The notes beneath the pieces were generated by a model, which worked only from the letters and a program-made list of their open reading frames with translations, made no database searches and was not told where the DNA came from. DNA of 44,173 nt from Rhodanobacteraceae bacterium. Its GTDB lineage: Bacteria > Pseudomonadota > Gammaproteobacteria > Xanthomonadales > SZUA-5. Shown one piece after another: positions 31,492 to 39,248 of this stretch (position 1 is its first letter; every line of letters starts with the position of its first letter). The DNA lies in contig JADKFD010000040.1 in NCBI GenBank assembly GCA_016717705.1, forward strand, positions 1 through 44,173. Direction: 5' to 3'. Made by a program: the position numbers and the translations under genes.

Positions 31492-32575
31492 CTACGCCCC
31501 AGGACACTTCCCGCAGCGCAACTGCAGCAGACTGTGCCCAAGCCCGATGCCGTCGACCTGTTCCACCAGCTCCAGTCCGGCGGCGCTGACCAGCGCGAGA
31601 AAGTCGTCGCAGCGGTAGAAGCGCGAGTTGCCGTTGGCCAGGCAGGTGAAATACAGCGAGGCCGCATTCAGGCTGTAAGCGGCGGATTCGAAGCGCTGCC
31701 GATCGGGAAACGACTCCAGGATGTAAAGCCGTGCATCGGCGGCATCGCCAGACGCACGCGGCGCAGGATGTCGATGACCTGCAGCGGCGCGAAGCAATCG
31801 AGGAACTGGCTCATCCACCAGACCTCACCGGCATTCGGCAGCGGCTGCCTGGCGTCGAGGATATCCAGCGGATGCGCCTGCACCCGCGCGCCGTGCCGGC
31901 GGCCTGCACATTGGTCATGGCCACCTGCAGTTGCTGCGGAAGGTCGACCAGGGTCAGCTCGACGGCAGCATCGAAGGCGCAGCAACGCAAGGCCCAGCGC
32001 CCGGTATTGGCGCCGATGTCGACCAGTCGCGCCGGCTTGCCGGCGAGCACGCGCGGCAGCAGTTCGCTGAAGGCGCTGTCGCTGTAGTAGTGATCGAAAC
32101 CAAACCAGCTGCGACGGACTTCCTCGGGCAGTTGCGAGAGTCCTTCGTAGATCGTCGGCCAGTTGCCGAACTCGCGCAGTCCGCTCGGCGCACCGCGGCG
32201 CACTGATTCGCTCAACTGCGCCATCCCGCGGTAGCAGACGTCGGCGGTGAAATTCATGTTGGCGCGGGTCATGGCATCGTGCAGCAGGTAATGCCCCATC
32301 CGCGCCAGCGCAAAGCGACCGTCGGTCTCGATGACGATGCGTGCGCTGAGTCCCATGTCGAGCAGCACGCTGGCGCCGTAGACCGACACCCCGGTGCGCT
32401 CGGCAATCTCGGCGAGGGTCAGGCCGGCATTGCCCGCCGTGTCCAGCGCGCTGAGGATGCCGAGATCGCGCAGGCTGAGCGCCGCCTGGAAGGCGATCGG
32501 CGCAAAAGCCAGGCGTTGCGCCGCCTCCTTCGCCGCGAGCGCCGTCATCGGATCATGTTGATACCAGCTGGACAT
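31492..32575 (-). CDS. SAM-dependent methyltransferase of the pigment cluster (two frameshifts)
   Basis: After repair, a protein of about 361 residues starting M-S-S-W-Y-Q-H-D-P at 32575. The N-terminal dimerisation/winged-helix part (about 20-100, with L-A-E-I-A-E-R-T-G-V-S-V-Y-G-A) is typical of plant-type O-methyltransferases. The SAM-binding motif is L-V-D-I-G-A-N-T-G-R-W (about 185-195), followed by V-D-L-P-Q-Q-L, and a C-terminal half with A-R-L-Y-I-L-E-S-F. The frame breaks near 31897 and 31740, each healed by restoring one base of a GG pair. It is divergent from the chain-length-factor gene and likely methylates the aryl head group, as methyltransferases in other aryl-polyene loci are thought to do; substrate inferred. 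Confidence 0.78.
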
Positions 32576-32768
32576 CGGCCCACCTGCGGCGGCACACGGA
32601 GTCGACGACAATACGCGTCGAGCGCCGCAACCGGCAGCGGCCGGGAACCGGCCAGACTGGTGCGCCGCGTATGCACGGCGCGCTATCGACGCTGCAGACC
32701 AGACTCGCGCGAGGTACCCGAAGGGCGCTATTTTGGCCAGCACACGCGGTCTCCGCCGCCAGCCGATC

Positions 32769-33557
32769 ATGCCGCCGATGGCAAACGCCCAGACCGCGCC
32801 GCAGTTGCGCTTCTCGATCGAGGCCTGGTCGGCGTGGGCGCCAGGGCTGACGGACGCCGACGCGTGGCGGCAATGGGCGCGGCGACCACAGTTGCCAGGC
32901 GGCGACGAGCGACCGGAACTGCCCCAATATCCGATGTTGTTGCGCCGGCGCGCCGAGCGACTGGCGCGGATGGCGCTGCACACGGTGGCGCAGGTGCGCG
33001 CTGCCGCTGCATGCCCGATGGTCTACGCTTCGCCTCGTGGCGAGACCCAGCGCGCGGTCCACATGTTGCGCGAACTCGCCACCACCGGCACGGTGGCGCC
33101 CGGACCCTTCAGCCTGTCGGTGCACAACGCGGTGGCTGCGCTGGAGTCGATCGCGCACGCCGACACCGGCAATTACACCGCGCTGGCCGCGGCCGGCGAG
33201 ACTGCCGAACTGGCGATCGTCGAGGCACTGGGATTGCTCGCCGAAGGTCACGACCAGGTCATCGTCACGGTCTATGACGAAACCCTTCCGCAGTGCTATC
33301 GCAGCGACGTCGCGGAAGCCGACGCGGCATTCGCGTGGTCGTGGCGGGTGGCGCGGGCCGAAGATGGGGCGGGTTTCGAGTTGACTTGGGACGGGCTCGA
33401 GACGGCAGATGGTTTCGGGTCCCGGGACCCGGGTCCCGGGTCCCGACCGCCGCCCCTGCCCCCTGCCCTGCGCATTCTGCAGTTCTTCCTGTCCGACGCC
33501 GAATCCCTGAGCCATGACGGATCACATTGCCGCTGGACCTGGCGCAAAGTTGCCTGA
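32769..33557 (+). CDS. Beta-ketoacyl-synthase-like chain length factor (ApeC-type)
   Basis: About 262 residues from ATG 32769 (an ATG at 32778 is also possible). Resembles the half-length ketosynthase-like partner of aryl-polyene systems: F-S-I-E-A-W-S-A-W-A-P at the start, Y-A-S-P-R-G-E-T-Q-R where a ketosynthase would have the segment preceding its Cys, F-S-L-S-V-H-N-A-V-A, and no catalytic Cys-His-His set. Such factors pair with a true ketosynthase and set chain length; that partner is not in the window. Residues 217-226 are encoded by a GGGTCCC heptamer array, after which the genuine-looking C-terminus (A-L-R-I-L-Q-F-F-L-S) resumes. It overlaps the next gene by 44 nt. Confidence 0.82.
   Translation: MPPMANAQTAPQLRFSIEAWSAWAPGLTDADAWRQWARRPQLPGGDERPELPQYPMLLRRRAERLARMALHTVAQVRAAAACPMVYASPRGETQRAVHMLRELATTGTVAPGPFSLSVHNAVAALESIAHADTGNYTALAAAGETAELAIVEALGLLAEGHDQVIVTVYDETLPQCYRSDVAEADAAFAWSWRVARAEDGAGFELTWDGLETADGFGSRDPGPGSRPPPLPPALRILQFFLSDAESLSHDGSHCRWTWRKVA
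33417..33444 (+). repeat. Heptamer array GGGTCCC/GGGACCC inside the chain-length-factor gene
   Basis: Four 7-nt units: GGGTCCC, GGGACCC, GGGTCCC, GGGTCCC. It reads in frame as G-S-R-D-P-G-P-G-S-R. It is self-complementary, so it can also form a hairpin. Confidence 0.95.
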
Positions 33558-34329
33558 GCCGCTCGACCGCCCGTGGCGGATCTGCGCCACCGGTTTCTGT
33601 TTTGCCATGTTCGGGCTCGGCGGCCTGGTGCTGCGCATCCTCGTGTTCCCACTGCTGGCGCTGCTGGTGCGCGATCGATTGCGCCGCGCCGAACTGGCGC
33701 GTGCTGCCGTGCATCGTGGATTCCGAATATTCATCGAACTGATGCGGCTGACCGGCGTGCTGCGCTACGACATCGTTGGCCGCGCGAAGCTGAACCGGCG
33801 CGGCCTGCTGATCCTGGCCAACCACCCGACGCTGATCGACGTGGTGTTCCTCGGCTCGTTGATCGAACACCTCACTTGCGTGGTCAAGGCAGACCTCAAG
33901 CGCAACCCGTTCACACGCGGGCCAGTGCTCGGCGCTGGCTACATTTGCAACGACGAACCCGAGGGTGCCATCGAGGACTGTCGACGCGCGCTCGACGACG
34001 GCGGCAACCTGGTGATATTCCCTGAAGGCACGCGCACCGCCGAAGATGGCATCATCCGGCTGCGTCGCGGCGCCGCCCAGATCGCGGTGCGCTGCCGTCG
34101 CGACATCACCCCGGTGACCATCTCCTGTATCCCGCGCAGCTTGACGCGCTGGATTCCGTGGTACGTGGTGCCGCTGCGCCCGATGCATTTCCGCATCGAA
34201 GTGCGGGACGATATTCCGATCGCGCCGTACACCAGCGGCGATGAGCCCGAGGCGTTGGCGGCGCGCCGTCTGACGCAGGACCTGAACCACTACTTCTTGC
34301 AGGAGACCGCGGCCCATGCAGGCGCTTGA
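33514..34329 (+). CDS. PlsC-type acyltransferase of the pigment cluster
   Basis: 271 residues. One or two N-terminal membrane helices (about 22-50) are followed by a lysophospholipid acyltransferase domain with N-H-P-T-L-I-D (the H-x4-D catalytic pair) and F-P-E-G-T-R. Same order as the ApeD-type gene of known aryl-polyene clusters. It may acylate the lipid part that anchors the polyene. It overlaps the preceding gene by 44 nt and the following ACP gene by 14 nt, so the whole block is tightly coupled. Confidence 0.88.
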   Translation: MTDHIAAGPGAKLPEPLDRPWRICATGFCFAMFGLGGLVLRILVFPLLALLVRDRLRRAELARAAVHRGFRIFIELMRLTGVLRYDIVGRAKLNRRGLLILANHPTLIDVVFLGSLIEHLTCVVKADLKRNPFTRGPVLGAGYICNDEPEGAIEDCRRALDDGGNLVIFPEGTRTAEDGIIRLRRGAAQIAVRCRRDITPVTISCIPRSLTRWIPWYVVPLRPMHFRIEVRDDIPIAPYTSGDEPEALAARRLTQDLNHYFLQETAAHAGA

Positions 34330-34576
34330 ACTGGAGATCAAGACACTGATCATCGAGACCCTTGGGCTCGAGGACCTGAAACCGGAGGATATCGACGCCC
34401 TGGCACCGCTGTTCGTTGATGGCCTCGGCCTGGATTCGATCGATGCCCTCGATCTCGGCCTTGCCATCCAGCGCCGCTACGGCATCCACATGTCCGCCGA
34501 CGCCGAAGAGACGCGCCAGCATTTTCGCAGCGTGCGGGCGCTGGCGGCGCTGATCGGCGCGCAGCGCGCGACCTGA
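34316..34576 (+). CDS. Acyl carrier protein 1
   Basis: 86 residues, acidic four-helix ACP. Phosphopantetheine attachment Ser lies in G-L-G-L-D-S-I-D-A-L-D-L (Ser about 41). It starts within the acyltransferase gene. The pair of ACPs corresponds to ApeE/ApeF in the E. coli system, in which one carries the growing aryl polyene. Which ACP has which role here is unknown. Confidence 0.92.
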   Translation: MQALELEIKTLIIETLGLEDLKPEDIDALAPLFVDGLGLDSIDALDLGLAIQRRYGIHMSADAEETRQHFRSVRALAALIGAQRAT

Positions 34577-34589
34577 GCGAGACCAGACC

Positions 34590-34835
34590 ATGACCCGCGA
34601 CGAACTCTACGCCAAGCTGGTCGACGTGCTCACGCGCACCTTCGACATCGAACCGGAACGCATCAACCTCGACGCCCGCCTCGGCGAAGACCTCGATATC
34701 GACAGCATCGATGCGGTCGACCTGCTGGTGGAACTCAAGCAGATCACCGGCGTGCGCCTGCAGCCGGAAGCCTTCAAATCGGTGCGCACATTGCGCGACG
34801 TACTCGACGCACTGGTGGCGCTGCTGCCGCCATGA
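34590..34835 (+). CDS. Acyl carrier protein 2
   Basis: 81 residues with D-L-D-I-D-S-I-D-A-V-D-L around the modified Ser (about 39). More like a classical fatty-acid ACP than its neighbour (F-D-I-E-P-E-R-I-N-L-D-A-R-L). It starts 13 nt after ACP1 and overlaps the next gene by 4 nt. Confidence 0.93.
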   Translation: MTRDELYAKLVDVLTRTFDIEPERINLDARLGEDLDIDSIDAVDLLVELKQITGVRLQPEAFKSVRTLRDVLDALVALLPP

Positions 34836-35386
34836 CGCGAGACACCGTCGCCGCCGTGCTGCTCGGCGTGCTGACGCTGGCCTATCCGCTGCTCGTGTAC
34901 GCCGGCCTGCAGCGCTTCGAACCGCGCTGGCTGGCTCTGCTGCTGCTGGCGATCGCGCTGGCGCGCCTCGGCGGCGGGCGTCGCGACCCGCTGGCCTGGG
35001 CCACCGCCGTGCTGGCACTGCTGTTGGCGCTGGTATCCGGATGGCTCAACGCCCCGTTGCCGGTGAAACTCTACCCGGTGGCGGTCAATGCCTTGATGCT
35101 GCTGCTGTTCGGCCTCAGCCTGCGCCACCCGCCCAGCCTCGTCGAGCGCATCGCGCGCATCCAGGAACCTGATTTGCCGCCGCACGCGGTGACCTACACG
35201 CAGCGCGTGACCCAGGTCTGGTGCGGCTTCTTCGTCATCAACGGCGGCATTGCGCTGTGGACCGCGCTGTACGCCAGCGCTGCCACCTGGGCGCTGTACA
35301 ACGGCCTGATCGCCTACCTGCTGATGGGCGCCCTGTTTGCGGTCGAATGGCTGGTGCGCCAGCGGGTGCGCGCGCGGCATGCCTGA
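34832..35386 (+). CDS. COG4648 membrane protein (ApeG-type)
   Basis: 184 residues, five or six predicted helices. Conserved segments P-V-K-L-Y-P-V-A-V-N-A and R-I-A-R-I-Q-E-P-D-L-P-P-H-A-V-T-Y-T-Q-R-V-T-Q-V-W-C mark COG4648, a membrane protein found almost only in aryl-polyene-type loci. Role unknown. ATGA overlap with ACP2 upstream; the ligase start overlaps its end by 8 nt. Confidence 0.88.
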   Translation: MTRDTVAAVLLGVLTLAYPLLVYAGLQRFEPRWLALLLLAIALARLGGGRRDPLAWATAVLALLLALVSGWLNAPLPVKLYPVAVNALMLLLFGLSLRHPPSLVERIARIQEPDLPPHAVTYTQRVTQVWCGFFVINGGIALWTALYASAATWALYNGLIAYLLMGALFAVEWLVRQRVRARHA

Positions 35387-37139
35387 GCCGACGCCCCTCG
35401 ATCTGCTGCTGCCGGCACTCGCCGGACGTGGGCCGGTCGCATGGCGCGGCGCGCAGGCGCTCGATGGCGCTGGTTTCCTCGCGCGCGTCGGCGCCTGGCA
35501 TGCAACGCTGGCGCAGCCCGCCGGCAGCACCATCGCGCTGGCCCACGCCGATGCAATCGAATTTGCCGCGGCACTGTATGCGGCGTGGTTGCGCGGGCTG
35601 AGCGTGCTGGTGCCGGGCGATACGTTGCCGGCGACGCTTGCTGCAATCGCCGGCGATGTGAGCGGGCTGGTTGGCGAGTTTGGCGCGGCAACCACGCAGC
35701 CGACACCGAAGGTCGAAATTGGCCACGCTGCGCGCGAGCCAGCAATGGCCCCAGCTTCGTTTGACACCCAGTGCCCAACAGCCAGCGGCATCGCACGAGC
35801 GCTGCCACTCGGTCTGGCCAGCTCCCTGATCCTGCAAACCTCGGGCTCGACCGGCACCCCGCTGCGCGTGCACAAGTCCCTGCGCCAGCTGGACGCCGAA
35901 GTGCGTACGCTCGAACGTTGTTTCGGCGCCGCCCTCGGCGACGCGCGCATCGCCGCCACCGTATCGCACCAGCATATCTACGGGCTGCTGTTCCGCCTGC
36001 TGTGGCCGCTGGCCAGCGGCCGGCCGTTCGAGGATCGCGCCCATGCCTACCTCGAGTCGGTGGCACCTCTGCTGCAGCGCGGGCCGCTGGCTCTGGTCGC
36101 CAGTCCGGCGCACCTCAAGCGCCTACCCGCCGGAATCGACTGGCACCCGGATGGACGCACGCTGGCCGCCGTGTACTCCTCCGGTGGACCGCTCGACCTG
36201 GCTGCCGCTCAGGCCGTGCACGCGGCCACCGGCGTGCTGCCGAGCGAGATCTGGGGCAGCACCGAGACCGGTGGTGTCGGCTGGCGTCAGCAACACCTCG
36301 TCGGCTCGCCGTTCCAGCTGTTCCCCGAGCTGAACGTCGCCGCGAGCGCCGCCGGCTCACTGCGCCTGCGCTCGCCCCATCTGGCTGACAACGACTGGCT
36401 GACGTTGGCTGATCGCGGAGAACTCGATGGCATTGGCCGCGTGCACCTCTCCGGACGCGACGACCGCATCGTCAAGATCGAAGAGAAACGCGTGTCACTG
36501 AATGCCATCGAAAGTGCCGCGCGTGGCGGGCGCTGGCTTGACGCGGCACGCGTGGTGCCGCTGTCCGGCGAGCGGCTGCAACTGGGGCTGGTCGGCATTC
36601 CCAATGCAAGCGCCCGAGAATTGCTGCTGAGCCACGGCCGGCGTGCTCTGGCAGCGGAGCTGCGCGCCGAACTCGTCGCACACATCGAACGTGTCGCGCT
36701 GCCCCGCCGCTTTCGCCTGGTCGGCGCGCTGCCGATGAACAGGCAGGGCAAGACCACCGATGCGGCACTGGCGGCACTGTTCGCCGACACCGAATCGCGG
36801 CCGCTGCTGCCGTTCCACGATTGGACCCTGCGCCAGCCACCGCAGGCCACGGTCGAACTCTGGATCAGCCCCGACCTCTATCACTTCCAGGGCCATTTTC
36901 CGCAGCAACCGATCCTGCCCGGTGTCGCCCAGATCGATTGGGCGATCACCCTGGCGCGCCAGGCCTTCGCCTTGCCGCTGAACCTGAAGCGCATGGAAAC
37001 GCTCAAGTTCCAGGCCCTGATCCAGCCGGGCACGCGGCTGCTGCTGGATCTGGAATGGAGACCCGAGCGCCAGCAACTCGAATTCCGCGCGCATTCGACG
37101 GCCGGTTCGCATGCGAGTGCGCGGTTGGTGTTCGCGTAG
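35379..37139 (+). CDS. Aryl/acyl-ACP ligase fused to hotdog dehydratase (ApeH-ApeI fusion)
   Basis: 586 residues from ATG 35379. The adenylation domain (about 1-465) has P-loop Q-T-S-G-S-T-G-T-P (153-161), W-G-S-T-E-T-G-G-V (292-300), the hinge G-R-D-D-R-I-V-K-I-E-E-K and the catalytic Lys region N-R-Q-G-K-T-T (454-460). A C-terminal hotdog domain (about 475-586) has H-F-P-Q-Q-P-I-L-P-G-V-A-Q (His506), as in ApeI/FabZ-like dehydratases. In E. coli these are separate genes: the ligase loads the aryl starter on an ACP and the dehydratase makes the double bonds. Residues about 103-145 use codons unlike their surroundings (GCT, CCA, GCA, ACA, CGA) and look like inserted sequence. Confidence 0.9.
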   Translation: MPEPTPLDLLLPALAGRGPVAWRGAQALDGAGFLARVGAWHATLAQPAGSTIALAHADAIEFAAALYAAWLRGLSVLVPGDTLPATLAAIAGDVSGLVGEFGAATTQPTPKVEIGHAAREPAMAPASFDTQCPTASGIARALPLGLASSLILQTSGSTGTPLRVHKSLRQLDAEVRTLERCFGAALGDARIAATVSHQHIYGLLFRLLWPLASGRPFEDRAHAYLESVAPLLQRGPLALVASPAHLKRLPAGIDWHPDGRTLAAVYSSGGPLDLAAAQAVHAATGVLPSEIWGSTETGGVGWRQQHLVGSPFQLFPELNVAASAAGSLRLRSPHLADNDWLTLADRGELDGIGRVHLSGRDDRIVKIEEKRVSLNAIESAARGGRWLDAARVVPLSGERLQLGLVGIPNASARELLLSHGRRALAAELRAELVAHIERVALPRRFRLVGALPMNRQGKTTDAALAALFADTESRPLLPFHDWTLRQPPQATVELWISPDLYHFQGHFPQQPILPGVAQIDWAITLARQAFALPLNLKRMETLKFQALIQPGTRLLLDLEWRPERQQLEFRAHSTAGSHASARLVFA

Positions 37140-37168
37140 ATCAGAATGGCCTTGCGCTACGGAGGAAT

Positions 37169-37292
37169 TGCAGGAGCGCGCTCGCGCGCGATAGCCTTTT
37201 CGCGCGCAAGCGCGCTCCTGCAGAGTCAACGACTTGCGGCGTGTCGGACGATACGTGCGCACGAAAGCATCGCGACCAAGGTCGCTCCTACA
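37169..37292. repeat. REP pair and single REP between pigment genes
   Basis: 37170-37182 (GCAGGAGCGCGCT) pairs with 37209-37221 (AGCGCGCTCCTGC), with CGCGCGCG/CGCGCGC between, forming one BIME. 37267-37291 (GCATCGCGACCAAGGTCGCT, CCTAC) is a third unit with a different stem. It interrupts an otherwise overlapping gene series. Confidence 0.88.
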
Positions 37293-37300
37293 GTTATTGA

Positions 37301-38059
37301 GTGAGCCGGATGCATGCCGTCGTTCCACCCCCTGATCCTCATCCCGTCTACAACCACGAGCGCGGCCTGGCGACCATGCTCGATGGCCTGCGCGCCAGCG
37401 GCTTGCCGTGCCTGCTGGTCGACGACGGTAGCGAGTCCGGTTGCGCGGCGGCGCTGGATGCGATGGTCGCGGCGAATACCGAGTGGCTGAGCCTGTTGCG
37501 GCGCGGGGTCAACGGCGGCAAGGGCGCGGCGCTGATGTCCGGCTTCGACGAAGCGGCCCGGCGCGGCTACACCCATGTGCTGCAGATCGATGCCGATGGC
37601 CAGCACGACACCGCCGACATTCCACGCTTCATCGCCCTCGCCCGCGAAAACACGGGGGTCCTGATCCTCGGCCAGCCACGTTACGACCAGAGCGTGCCGC
37701 TGGGACGCCTGGTCGGGCGTTACGCCACCCACATCTGGGTGTGGATCAACACGCTGCGCCTGGCCATTGCCGACACCATGTGCGGCTTTCGCGTCTATCC
37801 GCTGGCGCCGGTGCAGACGCTGCTGGCGCAGGAATTGCTCGGCGCGCGCATGGATTTCGACACCGAAATCGTCGTGCGCCTTTACTGGCGCGGCATCCGC
37901 GTGCTCAACCTGCCCACGCCGGTGCGTTACCCGGCCGATGGCGTGTCGCACTTCAAGCTGTGGCGCGATAACGTGTTGATCTCGCGCATGCACGCGCGGC
38001 TGTTCTTCGGAATGCTGTGGCGACTGCCGCGACTGCTGTGGCGGCGGATCGCCGCGTGA
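37301..38059 (+). CDS. Family 2 glycosyltransferase (N-terminal frameshift likely)
   Basis: About 250 residues. GT2 features: V-D-D-G-S, N-G-G-K-G-A-A-L-M-S-G-F, D-x-D-type motif Q-I-D-A-D-G-Q-H-D, and the conserved D-T-M-C-G-F-R-V-Y near the C-terminus, as in dolichol-phosphate-mannose-synthase-like enzymes. The open frame begins P-P-P-D-P-H-P-V-Y-N-H-E, whereas the frame from ATG 37314 reads M-P-S-F-H-P-L-I-L-I-P just before the same point. Adding one G at about 37346 joins them into the canonical L-I-L-I-P-V-Y-N strand. Likely glycosylates the aryl polyene carrier lipid. GTG start of the next gene overlaps its stop. Confidence 0.88.
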   Translation: MSRMHAVVPPPDPHPVYNHERGLATMLDGLRASGLPCLLVDDGSESGCAAALDAMVAANTEWLSLLRRGVNGGKGAALMSGFDEAARRGYTHVLQIDADGQHDTADIPRFIALARENTGVLILGQPRYDQSVPLGRLVGRYATHIWVWINTLRLAIADTMCGFRVYPLAPVQTLLAQELLGARMDFDTEIVVRLYWRGIRVLNLPTPVRYPADGVSHFKLWRDNVLISRMHARLFFGMLWRLPRLLWRRIAA

Positions 38060-38991
38060 GTACAGGCACGCACCACTGGGCCCACATCGGCGAGGCCGGC
38101 TTCGTCGGCGGCATGCGCTTTCTGGTCTGGACCTACCGCTGTTTTGGCCGCCTGCCCTTCCGCATCGCGCTGTATCCAGTACTCGGTTACTTCTTTCTCG
38201 TGCGTGGCGTTGCGCGACGCGCATCGCTGGAATACCTGCGGCGATTGCAGCAGATCCATGCACCGTTCGCCGGCAAGCCCGGATTGGCGCTGGCGTGGCG
38301 CCATTTCCTGAGCTTTGCGGATGCCTTGCTCGACAAGGTGCTGGCGATGGGCGGCGCATTCACGCTCGACCAGATCAGCATGCGCGGGCAGGACAAGGTA
38401 GTGCCCTTGCTCGATGCCGGCCGCGGTGCGGTGATGCTGACTGCGCACCTCGGCAATCTCGAAGTGTGCCAGGCGCTCGCCGAGTTGCAGCCGAAGCTCA
38501 AGCTGAACGTTCTGGTGCACCGGCGCAACGCCGAGATGTTCAACCGCCTGCTCGAACGTCAGGGCGCCAGCCGGGTGCGGCTGCTGGAGGTCAGCGAAAT
38601 CACGCCCGCCACAGCGATGGAACTGGACCGGCGCATCGCGGCCGGTGAAATGCTGGTGATTGCCGCCGACCGACTCACGCCCGGCAGCGCACGGCGCTCG
38701 CTGGCAGTGCCCTTTCTCGCCGCCCCGGCCGCCTTTCCACAAGGGCCGTTCATCCTCGCCGGCCTGTTGCGCTGCCCGGTGTTCACGGTGTTCTGCACGC
38801 GCCGCGACGGGCGCTACCACATCGATTTCGATCTGCTCGCCGAGCGCATCGAGCGCGTGCGCGGCGCACCCGATGCGGGGCTGACACCGTGGATCGCGCG
38901 CTTTTGCCGAGCGCGTCGAGCACAGTGCGTGCAGGCGCCGCTGCAGTGGTTCAATTTTTATCCGTTCTGGGCGCCGACCAATGAGCCGTGA
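38056..38991 (+). CDS. LpxL/HtrB-like acyltransferase of the pigment cluster
   Basis: 311 residues, GTG start overlapping the glycosyltransferase stop (GTGA). Late-acyltransferase family: one N-terminal membrane helix region (about 35-55) and the catalytic H-x4-E pair in T-A-H-L-G-N-L-E. A-A-D-R-L-T-P and the F-x-x-G-P-F-I-L-A-G-L-L-R-C-P-V-F segment follow. In the E. coli locus a comparable acyltransferase is fused to the glycosyltransferase (from memory); here they are two coupled genes. Expected to add an acyl or aryl-polyenoyl chain to a glycolipid acceptor. Confidence 0.88.
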   Translation: MSTGTHHWAHIGEAGFVGGMRFLVWTYRCFGRLPFRIALYPVLGYFFLVRGVARRASLEYLRRLQQIHAPFAGKPGLALAWRHFLSFADALLDKVLAMGGAFTLDQISMRGQDKVVPLLDAGRGAVMLTAHLGNLEVCQALAELQPKLKLNVLVHRRNAEMFNRLLERQGASRVRLLEVSEITPATAMELDRRIAAGEMLVIAADRLTPGSARRSLAVPFLAAPAAFPQGPFILAGLLRCPVFTVFCTRRDGRYHIDFDLLAERIERVRGAPDAGLTPWIARFCRARRAQCVQAPLQWFNFYPFWAPTNEP

Positions 38992-39018
38992 ATCGGCTGT
39001 CCGGAGCAACCCGAAATG

Positions 39019-39137
39019 CGGGGCTGGGGGCTGGGGGCTGGGGCGCGAAGATCGAAGTCTCCAGATCGCGTCTTGAACCGAAAGCCCGAAGTCTCGCGGC
39101 ACGGCCACGAAATCGCGCCCCAGCCCCCAGCCCCGCC
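39019..39137. repeat. GGGGCTG heptamer array with inverted partner
   Basis: 39020-39043: three units of GGGGCTG plus GGG (G4-CT-G5-CT-G5-CT-G4), a textbook G-quadruplex pattern, 28 nt after a stop codon. 39114-39137 is the inverted complement with one unit fewer; about 70 nt lie between. The 38992-39248 gap has no gene. Confidence 0.93.
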
Positions 39138-39248
39138 TTTGTTTTTACCGCGCCCAGCCATCTTGCAGAGCGCAGGCCCACGCAAACCGCCCTACGCGCC
39201 ACGCCATCGCCCCGCTATCCTCGCGGCGTCTTCACAGCCATCGATCCG

